Under the pieces are notes generated by a model. That model made no database searches. It had not been told where the DNA came from and was given only the letters and a program-made list of their open reading frames with translations. The position numbers and the translations under genes were made by a program. This document shows positions 1-9,285 of a stretch of 64,000 nt of DNA, in pieces. Origin of the DNA: Yersinia kristensenii. Lineage in GTDB: Bacteria; Pseudomonadota; Gammaproteobacteria; Enterobacterales; Enterobacteriaceae. The DNA is taken from assembly GCF_900460525.1 (NCBI RefSeq), contig NZ_UHIY01000001.1, positions 3,844,001 to 3,908,000 of the forward strand, given 5' to 3'. Each line of letters starts with the position of its first letter. The first letter of the stretch is position 1.

Positions 1-156
1 GCAAACGAACTGAGTTTCAGGGATAATACCGAGTCTTATCTCCGGTCCAATCGACTTAGCGTAACAGCCATTACTGAATCTAAATTTCGCATGTATCTCC
101 TTTCAGAGAAAAACCACGTAACTACGGAGTGTGATGTTATTGCCACCAAGGGATAA
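1..156 (+). CDS. 3' end of an unidentified protein (5' part outside window)
   Basis: Frame 1 is open from the first base to a TAA at 154-156, giving 51 residues ending in ECDVIATKG. No motif is recognised. It may be the C-terminus of a gene entering from the left; chance openness over 51 codons is possible. A short GC-rich inverted repeat (AAGGCGG/CCGCCTT, about 175-195) follows, without a T-run. It is co-directional with ampC. Confidence 0.4.
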   Translation, partial: ANELSFRDNTESYLRSNRLSVTAITESKFRMYLLSEKNHVTTECDVIATKG

Positions 157-404
157 TAACCAGTAAAGGCGGTACATTCCGCCTTACTCAGCTGATTACT
201 ACATTACTAATGCGACCGTTCAGCAGTACAATTTCTCCTCACTCTTCTCACAACATAGACTAACACCCAATCTAACGTATTAATTACGTTGTAATTTTTA
301 GTTCAATTATTCATTTTCTGACTCAGTGGTCAACAGCGCATAGTGCGTTATAATATACAAGCTAAACTAGATACGGACAGAAGTGACTGTTTGCCGTTTA
401 ATAA

Positions 405-1589
<1,185 letters not shown>

Positions 1590-1714
1590 TAATGCTGCCG
1601 AATAGCTCAATATAAAACCGGTATTTGATATGAAAAAATATCTCGCAAGTGCTTGTGTGACCTGCTCCTCCGTTGATTAATTATAATGGTCTAAGCAAAC
1701 CGGACACTATGCTA

Positions 1715-1880
1715 GAGATATGATGATGACAGCCAACAGTAACCTCTGCTGGCTGTCACCCATTTTCCCTAAATAAGAAAAGTCATCAATGGTCAGATTG
1801 AGCGACGGGTGCCGTTAATAACTTTGCGTGCGCATTATCGATAACTCTTGCAAGAACCGCCTGTAATGTGAACCGCCATA
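1715..1880 (-). repeat. Degenerate copy A of a phage hairpin element
   Basis: This stretch aligns by eye over about 150 bases with 38982-39140 inside the main prophage. Shared blocks include the hairpin, a TGCGCATTATCG block (about 1825 versus 39095) and CCTGTAATG near the end. The hairpin arms are GACAGCCAACAG (1728-1739) and CTGCTGGCTGTC (1746-1757). In the other copy one pair is changed on both sides (C-G instead of A-T), and both copies keep the same A.C mismatch, which becomes G.U if the minus strand is transcribed. It marks phage-derived DNA to the left of ail. No coding potential is conserved between the copies. Confidence 0.6.
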
Positions 1881-1882
1881 GC

Positions 1883-1909
1883 AAAAAACCCACCATTTAG
1901 ATGGGTTTT
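1883..1909 (-). terminator. Rho-independent terminator after ail
   Basis: On the minus strand an AACCCATC/GGTGGGTT stem with a 5-nt loop is followed by a run of T. It lies 18 bases beyond the ail stop codon. Confidence 0.8.
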
Positions 1910-1927
1910 CACTGTCTAAGGGGACGA

Positions 1928-2464
1928 TTAGAATCGATACCCTACACCAAGTATCCAGGTACCAACTTTTACATCATTGAGTTTGGAATACTCATATGAG
2001 GCATCAAAAACAACGTTTGGATATGGGTTGAATTGTACCCCTGTACCAGCGGTCATTGATGTTTTGCTCGCACTCACTGATTCATCAGGTGTGGAAAATT
2101 TAACTTTCCCATGAGCTACCCCCATTAATCCATACAGACTAACATATTCATTAATACGGAAAATAGGTCCTGTAGTCAGTGAATAATAACGAGAATCACC
2201 TTCACCAATCTTAGTATTTCCCTGATAAGAATCGTGATCCAAATCAGTATAAGTAAACGAACTAATCATTCCCCAGTCATTGTTAACTTCGTAACGGTAT
2301 TTTACATTAATACCCTTATGGTCTTTATCTAAAGAATGTCCATTCGCCTTTACATGACTTTGCGCATAACCTAAAGAAATACTACTTTCACCTACAGCGT
2401 ATACATTAACGGACACGATTGATAAACAGGCAATCAAAGAACTGGCCAATAATGTCTTTTTCAT
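1928..2464 (-). CDS. ail: Ail/OmpX-family outer membrane adhesion-invasion protein
   Basis: Eight-stranded outer membrane barrel of the Ail/Lom/OmpX family. From the ATG at 2464 it is 178 residues, exactly the length of Y. enterocolitica Ail. The signal peptide (MKKTLLASSLIACLSI..., ending near VYA) and the C-terminus ending in GVGYRF, with the terminal Phe used for barrel assembly, closely match Ail as I remember it. The predicted surface loops (around residues 45-60 and 75-90) differ more, so this is a variant or paralogue. Ail proteins mediate cell attachment and serum resistance; whether this allele does is inference. The in-frame extension to 2605 lacks a signal peptide and is rejected. 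Flanks are phage debris: hairpin copy A downstream and an integrase 3' fragment behind its promoter, so the gene looks like prophage cargo. Confidence 0.92.
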   Translation of the reverse strand: MKKTLLASSLIACLSIVSVNVYAVGESSISLGYAQSHVKANGHSLDKDHKGINVKYRYEVNNDWGMISSFTYTDLDHDSYQGNTKIGEGDSRYYSLTTGPIFRINEYVSLYGLMGVAHGKVKFSTPDESVSASKTSMTAGTGVQFNPYPNVVFDASYEYSKLNDVKVGTWILGVGYRF

Positions 2465-2651
2465 AAAAATCATCCGGATCATTATAACAATATCTAACAC
2501 AACAACCATATCACTGATATGGCGAAGAGAATGATGCCAAACCCATGATATATATGTAAATATGGATATTGATACAGTACCCTGAGCGTAACTAAACCTT
2601 GTCACACGAGTCGATTATTCCTACCTTTTTAATTGCAGCTCACTGTAATTA

Positions 2652-2727
2652 GTTTCTGGGACATAAATCAGAAAAAATGACCGATAAATACCTTGATACA
2701 CGGGGCAAAGAATACGTGATGCTATAA
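2652..2727 (+). pseudogene. Integrase 3'-end fragment (remnant 1)
   Basis: About 75 bases nearly identical to the last 25 codons of the intact prophage integrase (56752-56830), coding GHKSEKMTDKYLDTRGKE and ending VML-stop, including the catalytic-Tyr region. Identity continues beyond the stop: a GC-rich inverted repeat and AAAAAGACCGAATATG (2764) as at 56871. The sequence then switches near 2797 to one resembling the left end of the main prophage (compare 6360-6420). This looks like a fused right end and left end of two former prophages with the att site lost. Confidence 0.85.
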
Positions 2728-2869
2728 CATTTCCTCCGTTTTTAAGACGGGGCTATCCCCTCGCCAAAAAGACCGAATATGAAATTTCGGACAAATTTCG
2801 GATATAAATATCATGCCAAGTTTATTCCAACGCGCCCCACCCAAATTCCCTTACCACTTATAAATTCTG

Positions 2870-2963
2870 TCGCCATGCCAAAATGCTTGAAATAGGTAGG
2901 GCTTGGGAAATGTTCGAAAAACTGGAGGACTGCCAGGAGTGCGCTGAAAAAGCAGGATTATTC
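2870..2963 (+). pseudogene. Decayed fragment of ORF6N antirepressor
   Basis: Reads CRHAKMLEIGRAWEMFEKLED followed by CQECAEKAG, matching ARHAKMLET..AWEVFEKLED (8392-8450) and then KECAEKAGY (8605-8630) of the intact antirepressor, with about 50 codons deleted between. The following bases (2965-3060) also match the intact gene's downstream region (8800-8885). So this is the left-end module of an older related prophage. Confidence 0.8.
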
Positions 2964-3246
2964 CATCGACCATGCAAAATCAAGCTTCTCAAAATATTTT
3001 GTACTGAAAGGACTCGTTAGTAATACTGACTGTCAACTATGAGCGAGAAGCGGATATACCAGCCGCAATTTAGCAAGGCAATCAGATAACAATGAAAGTT
3101 TGACTAAAAACAAAGTCCGCGAAAAAAGTTTAGGTGAAACTTTCGATTCTAATGACTTATGTTAATGCATGGGGCGTAAGTCACAGCCAAACAAAGCGCT
3201 CCAAACTCAAGAAAGCAAGGCTCCTCACAATATCAGCTTTTCCGCA

Positions 3247-4179
3247 TTACCGCCCTGAGTTAGCCTCTTCCGCCAGCATTAGCAGTACCGCCTTCAGCCA
3301 GTTAGTCGCTTCTCGCTTACCGCTTCGTTTATGCGAATAAATCTTCACTTCAAACGAGCGTATCTCGAACGGTAATGCAAAAATCTTGATATTCATTGCT
3401 GGAATCAGCTTCTCAGCGGCAAAACGGGGAATCGCCATCAGCAGATCGCTTTCCGCAACAATAAATGGCGCGCTAAGCATGGACGGCGTTTTGATCGCTA
3501 TCTGCCGTGTATAACCCATCTGCTCAAGCTGTAAATCCAGAACACCTCTCTTTTCATTCCAAGGCGTTACAACCAAGTGCCGGGCGGCGAGATAATCTTC
3601 CAGTGTCAGCTGTGTTCGGCTTTTGTTGCTGATGACGACATACTTATCTTCGAACCAGTTGATCTCTTCCAGTTCAGGATGCCGGATCTCATCCGGTGTG
3701 CTGAATCCAAGCGCCAAATCGACTTCGCCCGCCAGCAGTTCCGTCAGCGCTGGGCTATGCGGCAAATAAAGTAACTCAAAGCGCAAGCCGGGCGCTTCGT
3801 GCTGTAGTTTGTGCATCAGGGTAGGAAAAATGCAAAACGCGGTAAAATCTGTTATCGCAATTTGAAAACACTCCGTACTATTGGAGGCTTCAAACTTCGG
3901 CTGCGGAGTCAGCTCCTGATTGAGGTAGTTCAGTGCCGAAGCAATAGACGGAGCGAGCTGAATAGCATACACACTGGGGCACATACGGTGGCCTTCCCGG
4001 TAAAATAAGGGGTCATTGAGTGTGATGCGCAGCCGCGAAAGCGCATGGCTCAGCGCCGATGTGCTCATCGCCAGCTCATCCGCAGCCAGACGAACGGAAC
4101 GGTGACGATAAATCGCGTCAAAAACAGGCAGAAGGTTTAAATCAAGACGTCTTAGCGTTGGATGCATAATATTCATCAT
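3247..4179 (-). CDS. LysR-family transcriptional regulator
   Basis: 310 residues with the standard LysR layout: an N-terminal winged helix-turn-helix (residues about 9-68, with RLAADELAMSTSALSHALSRL) and a C-terminal effector-binding domain. It resembles the LeuO/NodD-like branch by its LDLNLLPVFDAIYRH start, but no specific regulon can be assigned. It is divergent from the truncated GNAT gene starting at 4272, about 90 bp away, the usual position of a LysR target. It lies between two blocks of phage debris, so it may be ancestral chromosome or cargo. The product is full length and looks intact. A second possible start lies at 4167. Confidence 0.85.
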   Translation of the reverse strand: MMNIMHPTLRRLDLNLLPVFDAIYRHRSVRLAADELAMSTSALSHALSRLRITLNDPLFYREGHRMCPSVYAIQLAPSIASALNYLNQELTPQPKFEASNSTECFQIAITDFTAFCIFPTLMHKLQHEAPGLRFELLYLPHSPALTELLAGEVDLALGFSTPDEIRHPELEEINWFEDKYVVISNKSRTQLTLEDYLAARHLVVTPWNEKRGVLDLQLEQMGYTRQIAIKTPSMLSAPFIVAESDLLMAIPRFAAEKLIPAMNIKIFALPFEIRSFEVKIYSHKRSGKREATNWLKAVLLMLAEEANSGR

Positions 4180-4271
4180 TGAGTGATTTCATTGCACTTA
4201 ATTCTTCTGACAATAACGCTTATGCTTGGCGCTATCAATGCCGACACTATACAGAAATGACAGGAAAACTA

Positions 4272-4495
4272 ATGAGCATCACGATTCGCCAGGCCCGCCC
4301 GGAAGACGCAACGGCAATTTACGATATGATCTATGAACTGGCGGTGTATGAAAAAGCGCCGGAAGAAGTGGTCACCACGCCGGATGAGATCCGCGAAACA
4401 CTGTTTAGCGCTGGAAGTAAAACCGAAGCATTGATCTGTGAAAGTGAAGGTAAAACCGTAGGGTATGCCGTTTTCTTCACCAGCTATTCTGACCT
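4272..4495 (+). pseudogene. GNAT N-acetyltransferase, 3'-truncated
   Basis: ATG at 4272 with AGGAAA upstream. The product starts MSITIRQARPEDATAIYDMI and continues to VGYAVFFTSYS, the N-terminal half of a GNAT acetyltransferase (usual length about 150 residues). Homology stops near 4493; the frame then runs a few codons into the antisense of a phage gene and stops at 4511. The acetyl-CoA binding motif A is missing, so the gene is dead. The break marks a phage/chromosome junction. Confidence 0.8.
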
Positions 4496-4935
4496 GCTCC
4501 CCGTTGTTTAATATACTGCGATGCTCGTAATGTCCGCTTCATGACCCGCTCCCCGTATGTGATCCATTCATAATCAGGAATAACCGGCTTCTGACCCAGC
4601 GTTGAGTGTACTAATGTTCCCGCATCCGGCATTTCACAGGCAGCAATTAGTGAGTCACGCTGAGTCATGACATCGGGCGCGTTATAAAGGCCACTATTCT
4701 GAATAAGAAAACCACGGATAGTCAGGCTGCGAGTAGTACGACCTAAATCTTCAATCCACGCAGTATCTCGATAAGGATATTCATGAATGGCTTGGCGACG
4801 GCCAAAAAACCCGTCAGCGGCCAATACAGCAAAAGGAACACCACGAAAAGATGCGGGATGCAAGCGTTCTGACCACTGCCAACTATCACCACCGGTACCT
4901 AATAAATCAGAAAGTGCATTACTGATCAGCGACAT
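4495..4935 (-). pseudogene. Phage DNA circularisation protein, N-terminal fragment
   Basis: Starts at the ATG at 4935 (GGAG upstream) with MSLISNALSDLL and a conserved block (SFRGVPFAVLAADG, then RRQAIHEYPYRDT and DLGR) typical of the N-terminal domain of Mu/P2-like DNA circularisation (gpN-type) tail proteins, normally over 400 residues. Here only about 145 residues remain before the junction with the GNAT gene. This family is not found in the main prophage, so it stems from a different phage. Confidence 0.75.
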
Positions 4936-5007
4936 TTCACTCCCCTCCATAAATGAAAAAACCCGCACAAGGCGAGTCAGTATCTTCAACAATTATTTAT
5001 AACTTTT

Positions 5008-5406
5008 TCATTCCAGTGGGTTAATATAAAACCCATCCTCACCGGATTCCTTTGTTATTTTAAACCGGCCATTATTGGGTGTTTCTATAACGACTAGATT
5101 AAGATTAACAATCCTGAAGCTGGCAATTTCCATCTGCTTTTGCTCATTAAGCATTTTTGATACATTTTGATAACTAAAACATAGTGTTCCATTCTTCGCA
5201 TAAAAATTATTTACATCACTGGGGCACACTTTTAACTCTTGCATTTTATTATAAAGTATAAAGAATATTATCCCGCCACAGACCGCAATTCCTATTGCAA
5301 TAAACCTCATTACAGTCCGCTTTCTGGATGGTTCTTTTTTGAATGAATAAAATAAAGCCACCAGAAAAACAAAGAAGAAAAATAACAAAGTTTGCCAAGC
5401 ACTCAT
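5008..5406 (-). CDS. Hypothetical membrane protein
   Basis: 132 residues with two hydrophobic segments (about 5-22 and 35-54) and a polar C-terminal domain. No family recognised. It sits between the transglycosylase remnant and the circularisation fragment, the place of small uncharacterised genes in tail operons. It seems intact but its neighbours are dead. Confidence 0.5.
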   Translation of the reverse strand: MSAWQTLLFFFFVFLVALFYSFKKEPSRKRTVMRFIAIGIAVCGGIIFFILYNKMQELKVCPSDVNNFYAKNGTLCFSYQNVSKMLNEQKQMEIASFRIVNLNLVVIETPNNGRFKITKESGEDGFYINPLE

Positions 5407-5445
5407 TTCTATCCCCTAAAATTGTATTTTTCACATACTATCAGA

Positions 5446-5905
5446 TTATGGATAGTTCATGGAAGTTGCCACCTTTCCACTTTGATCCCCAGCAATAACC
5501 CGGCGTTCACCCGTTCTACTATCAATAATCGTCAGTTCTACCTCTGCTTTGTTATCTCTCATAGCTTGGACGATAGCGCTGGCAATCTGATCAGCACCAC
5601 CGACATAGCTTTGTTGTGGAGCGTTTATAGAATATTGGAGGTAATGCGTTAATATCCGAGAGGCCGGTAGTTAACTCGTTTTGCTGAGGGTGAATGGCGG
5701 GCAAGCCCGGCATAATCTTCTGGAGATAGTTACGAGTTTCAGTGGATGCTTTTCCTAATCCATATTTCTTGACGTTATTCTGTCCCCAATTGTAGGAAGC
5801 TACTGCCTTATTCACATCACCATCAAAATCTTTGAGTAGATCTGCCAGATATTTTGCGGCCGCTTCGCTGGATTTATTGAAGTCCATGCAGTCATCCATC
5901 GTGTT
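5446..5905 (-). pseudogene. Tape-measure / lytic transglycosylase C-terminal fragment, frameshifted
   Basis: The upstream part contains KYLADLLKDFDGDVNKAVAS and YNWGQNNVKKYGLG, then TRNYLQKIMPG: the end of an SLT-type transglycosylase domain as fused to tape-measure proteins. Around 5625-5640 the frame shifts; a continuation (INAPQQSYVGGADQIASAIV.. to the stop at 5446) is found in another frame. The N-terminus is missing beyond about 5905, where the integrase fragment begins. It is the remains of a second prophage's tail module. Confidence 0.8.
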
Positions 5906-5924
5906 TAAGCCATAATCTCTAGCC

Positions 5925-6133
5925 TAACAAAGAAATTCGTAACGGCGAGAAAAGGAACAGATTTTCGTTTTGATGAGAGTCCGCCAACTTTTCATGAGAT
6001 CTGAAGTTTAGCCGGACGATTGTATGAAAAGGAAAAAGGTAAGGAATTTGCGATGAAACTGCTGGGGCATAAATCGGAGAAGATGACGAACAAGTATCTT
6101 GATACGAGGGGAAAAGAATACGTGATGCTATAA
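5925..6133 (+). pseudogene. Integrase 3'-end fragment (remnant 2)
   Basis: Matches the last about 70 codons of the intact integrase but more diverged: TKKFVTARKGTDF.., PPTFHEI, then an in-frame TGA, then LAGRLYEKEKGKEFAMKL, LGHKSEKMTNKYLDTRG and EYVML-stop. The H-x-x-R motif is broken by the stop. It is followed by AAAAGACCGAATAT and the left att repeat, as at the intact right end. It represents the right end of an older prophage next to which the main one inserted. Confidence 0.87.
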
Positions 6134-6209
6134 AAGACCGAATATCAAAATTCGTGTAATTTTCGTGTATTTTCGTTTTTACTAAAAATTCACCTTTAAA
6201 GTCAACAAG

Positions 6210-6236
6210 TTAAAAAAAGACCGAATACGATTCCTA
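6210..6236. other. attL, left att repeat of the main prophage
   Basis: 27 bases identical to 56950-56976: TTAAAAAAAGACCGAATACG followed by ATTCCTA. In the right copy this is the terminator arm of sdsR. After the repeat the two copies diverge (ATTTCGC here, TATTCGGTCT there), as expected for att junctions. Confidence 0.85.
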
Positions 6237-6511
6237 ATTTCGCAAGAGGATGATAAAACCTGAATACAATCAAATAGTTAAATATAGATATCGATTATTT
6301 TTTGTTCAGAAAAATGTTATTTTTCATACACAAAAAATCAAATAATTATCATTATTTTCGGATGAATTCGGACAAGTTTCGAACATAAATACCATGCCAT
6401 ATCATTTCCAAAGCGCCCCTACTTTGCAATGCACATGAACTTCATGCTTTTCTTGGTATAAAGTACTAAGGGTCTAAAATCATCAATTCTTTTAACTACG
6501 AGGTTTGGCTC
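6237..6511. other. AT-rich left-end intergenic region
   Basis: No gene seen. It contains several GACCGAAT/TTCGGACA-like words near the att site (for example 6362-6376), which also occur at 2770-2795 and 56885-56915 and could be integrase arm-type sites. The region just before the HEPN-like gene should hold its promoter. Confidence 0.4.
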
Positions 6512-7555
6512 ATGAGCCACAATAAAATAATACCTGAACTGGATGCTGATCGGTTGCGAGAAAATGCATTAACCTCAATACGTCTTGGAGTAGAAGATTT
6601 TAATACATGCCGAAAAGATCTGGTTGAAGGAGGTGATCCGTCTAGAGCACTATCAGCGATAAGAAATTTATTTTCAGGTGTGCTTCTATTATTTAAATAT
6701 AAAATTGCTATTTCTGTTGATGACCCAGAATACGCATCATCATTAATTTTTAATCCTCCAGAAGTATTACCAGTTACTGATGGGGAAGGCGGTGTTAAAT
6801 GGGTTCCTAGCGGTAAATTCAAAAAAACAACTATAGATCTAGCGACAATAAAAAAACGATTTGAAGGATTTGGTATTGAGGTTGAATGGGTGGTGATCGA
6901 AAAGCTTCAAGAATGTCGAAACCATTTAGAACATCTTCACCCTGCTAATACTCATGGTGAAGTAGCAAACTTTGTAGCAGAGCTGTTTCCGATATTAAGG
7001 GACTTTATTCAGTCACAATTAAGAGAGCATCCAGGTGTACTTCTCGGTCATGTGTGGCAAAGCATGTTGGAACACCATCAGTTTTTTGTTGATACAAGAG
7101 CTAATTGTGGCAGGCGTTGGGATCAGGCAGGGGTACCAATAGGATTGCTTTCGTTAACTGAAGAAATTAAATGTGAATCATGCAATTCTCTGCTAATAAT
7201 ACCAAATGCAGAACAATTAGAAGACGATTGGTCAGTTGAGTATGATGAAGAAAAATTTCGATACGATTGTTTAGTGTGTGGGCATTCGAGTCTAGCCGCT
7301 CAGTTGCTAATTAAAACATTAAATGAAATTCATTATTTCGATCCCAGAGATGGAGGAGAAGCGTCAATCGAAAGCTGTAATGAATGCAATCATGAAGCTT
7401 TTGCTAATTTTGAACAAAAATGTCTTTGGTGTAGTTGTGAGCTTGAATATAAAGAATGTAGTTGTTGTGAAGTATCACTTAATCAAGATGATCAAATCAA
7501 TGATGGGTTATGTGGAGATTGCAACTATCAGTACGAAAAAGCTATGAGAGACTAG
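6512..7555 (+). CDS. HEPN-like protein with C-terminal zinc ribbons, candidate defence gene
   Basis: 347 residues, not a family I can name. The N-terminal half is helical; residues 47-65 (ALSAIRNLFSGVLLLFKYK) and 132-145 look like the HEPN fold, and RNHLEH at 136-141 fits the Rx4-6H motif of HEPN RNases. The C-terminal third is cysteine-rich: CESC 221-224, CLVC 253-256, CNEC 289-292, CLWC 304-307, CSCC 316-319 and CGDC 334-337, i.e. several zinc ribbons. It is the first gene inside attL, on the plus strand, alone, in AT-rich DNA, where phages carry cargo. Function as an RNA-targeting defence or conversion factor is inference. RBS before the ATG is weak (GAGGTTTGGCTC). Confidence 0.7.
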   Translation: MSHNKIIPELDADRLRENALTSIRLGVEDFNTCRKDLVEGGDPSRALSAIRNLFSGVLLLFKYKIAISVDDPEYASSLIFNPPEVLPVTDGEGGVKWVPSGKFKKTTIDLATIKKRFEGFGIEVEWVVIEKLQECRNHLEHLHPANTHGEVANFVAELFPILRDFIQSQLREHPGVLLGHVWQSMLEHHQFFVDTRANCGRRWDQAGVPIGLLSLTEEIKCESCNSLLIIPNAEQLEDDWSVEYDEEKFRYDCLVCGHSSLAAQLLIKTLNEIHYFDPRDGGEASIESCNECNHEAFANFEQKCLWCSCELEYKECSCCEVSLNQDDQINDGLCGDCNYQYEKAMRD

Positions 7556-7680
7556 TTCTCTGGCAGGAATAGTGACACTCCCTATTCAATGGTGGGGCGT
7601 ACAGAGAGCTAAAAAGCTCGCCGGTCGGTGATCCGGTAGTTCCAACCCTATACGTCTCACCACCCAACGATTGACTCAAA

Positions 7681-7766
7681 TATCTAACACTGACTATACT
7701 CCGCCTAGAGGCGTCGAAACCTCGTAACAGCGGTCACCCCCAACCCCGTCAGTGTTGGATTTTTTA
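7681..7766 (+). ncRNA. Candidate structured RNA/terminator before antirepressor
   Basis: Arms CTAACACTGAC (about 7685) and GTCAGTGTTGG (7749-7759) form a long stem enclosing about 55 bases, followed by ATTTTTTAT. This has the shape of a small RNA ending in a terminator. Enterobacterial prophages often encode a small RNA just upstream of an antirepressor operon (Salmonella IsrK is an example); the analogy is inference, not homology. Confidence 0.45.
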
Positions 7767-7938
7767 TGCCCATCATTTAGTGATGGCACTAAGTGCGGTC
7801 ACATCCCCGATCAATGTCGGGAGGGCGACGAATACAACACCCGAAAGGGAAATAAGTCCGCGGCTTCTGTTGCGCCGTTTCGAACCTCCTGGCACCACAC
7901 CCAATTGTGGTAATTCGAAAAAAGCAACGGAGGTCGTT

Positions 7939-8130
7939 ATGACAAACCTTCCTCATAACTATTACGTCAACCTTGTAAAAATCCTTCTCAAAAAATCTTC
8001 ATATGCTGATCGTTTCCGGCTGGCCGAAGCTATAGAGCGCGAGGCAATGCGTATTGCCAGCCATGATCAGGCCGTATCTAATGCTAAAACTTCTCTTGTC
8101 GCTAAAGTAGTGATGGGAGGTGCCAAATGA
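7939..8130 (+). CDS. Small phage protein upstream of antirepressor
   Basis: 63 residues from the ATG at 7939, chosen because GGAG lies 6 bases upstream and the longer frame to 7780 is proline-rich and unlike a protein. Sequence MTNLPHNYYVNLVKILLKK.. then a helical segment. Its stop overlaps the antirepressor start by 4 bases (ATGA), suggesting translational coupling. Function unknown. Confidence 0.65.
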   Translation: MTNLPHNYYVNLVKILLKKSSYADRFRLAEAIEREAMRIASHDQAVSNAKTSLVAKVVMGGAK

Positions 8131-8723
8131 GCAGCATCGATACGCTGAAACCAATTCTGCATAATCAAATCCCTGTTATTACTACTGAGTTACTAGCACA
8201 ACTGTATGGCACCGATGTTTCGAACATCAAGATGAACTACTCCCGAAACCAGACTCGCTTCGAGGATGGAAAACATTACTTCAAGCTAGTTGGAGATGAC
8301 CTGAAAAATTTGCGGGTAACTTTCGGTTACTCACAAATTTCCCCCAAAACTCGTTCCCTCATTCTCTGGACAGAACGCGGTGCTGCCCGTCATGCCAAAA
8401 TGCTTGAAACAAACCAAGCTTGGGAAGTGTTCGAAAAACTGGAAGACTGCTACTTTAGCCAAAACAAAGAGCATCGTTTACCCTCCCCGCAACAAATTCC
8501 CAATCGTTTAAATTATTCCTTTCTCACCACAGTAAGAGATGGAAAAGTTGTTAGCGTGCGAATGCCCAGGGAAGATGAATGCTTTCTTTCATTCGAGACT
8601 TTCAAAGAGTGCGCCGAAAAAGCTGGATATCTGGTTATTCATAGCGAAGATATGATGAAAATGACGCTAGACCAATTTCTAAAGCTCAGTAGAATCAACA
8701 GAAATCACCTTAAGTTAAAATAA
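8127..8723 (+). CDS. Phage antirepressor, ORF6N domain
   Basis: 198 residues. Residues about 12-110 form an ORF6N DNA-binding domain (IPVITTELLAQLYGTDVSNI.., LWTERGAARHAKMLETNQAW). Such proteins counteract or replace the prophage repressor. It is coupled to the small gene at 7939. A decayed relative is at 2870-2963. A GC-rich hairpin (8748-8770) follows. Confidence 0.82.
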   Translation: MSSIDTLKPILHNQIPVITTELLAQLYGTDVSNIKMNYSRNQTRFEDGKHYFKLVGDDLKNLRVTFGYSQISPKTRSLILWTERGAARHAKMLETNQAWEVFEKLEDCYFSQNKEHRLPSPQQIPNRLNYSFLTTVRDGKVVSVRMPREDECFLSFETFKECAEKAGYLVIHSEDMMKMTLDQFLKLSRINRNHLKLK

Positions 8724-8747
8724 TTTCTCTGTTTCTATTTTTTGGCG

Positions 8748-8770
8748 AAAACCCTCGGGAACGAGGGTTT
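8748..8770 (+). terminator. Weak terminator hairpin
   Basis: AAACCCTCG / CGAGGGTTT stem with a 5-nt interruption, 25 bases after the antirepressor stop; only a short T-run follows. Confidence 0.45.
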
Positions 8771-9119
8771 CAAACCTGTCGCTTAATTATTCTACCGAAC
8801 ATGTAATATCAAACTTCTCAAAGGATTTCGTAGTGACAAGACTAGTTATAAATAGCCAACCGTCAGCTAAGAGCGAGGAGCGGAAGTTCGCGATTTACTA
8901 GGAGCGGACATTAAAGAGTAAGCACCATTTAAAGAGATAAGGTCTGGCTGGGAAAGTATTGCGCGACCATGCAAGTCTCAATTGCAATAAAATTTGGTTG
9001 AAATCTGATAAATTTCATTGCAACATACACGTAGCACTAGCGTTCCGCTTAGTATGTGACAATCAACTTTTTAAATCGTTAGATTTTGCTTTTTAATTAA
9101 AGCGTCCTTTATGGACCTA

Positions 9120-9268
9120 TCGGTAAGGCCCCACCATCGCCACCTACGATGGTGCCGTAGCCGACGACATTACGTACGGTCGAAAAGACAACACTGGCTG
9201 CTACTGACGATTGTTGATGTAAACATCTTTGTTGTCTCCACCCTTGAGCATGGGTAGACCGTACGTAA
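9120..9268 (+). ncRNA. Candidate retron msr-msd RNA
   Basis: Between the antirepressor and the reverse transcriptase lie about 560 non-coding bases. The RT-proximal part is highly folded: CACCATCG/CGATGGTG hairpin (9132-9154), AGACAACA/TGTTGTCT (9186-9193 with 9231-9238) enclosing a GATG/CATC hairpin (9215-9226), and a perfect 12-nt inverted repeat TTACGTACGGTC (9170-9181) with GACCGTACGTAA (9257-9268), ending 17 bases before the RT start. Retrons place such a1/a2 repeats around msr-msd. The spacing of this pair (75 nt) is short for a1/a2, so the true 5' end may be upstream, anywhere from about 9030. Boundaries are inferred. Confidence 0.6.
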
Positions 9269-9285
9269 CTTTGTTTGGTGAAATT

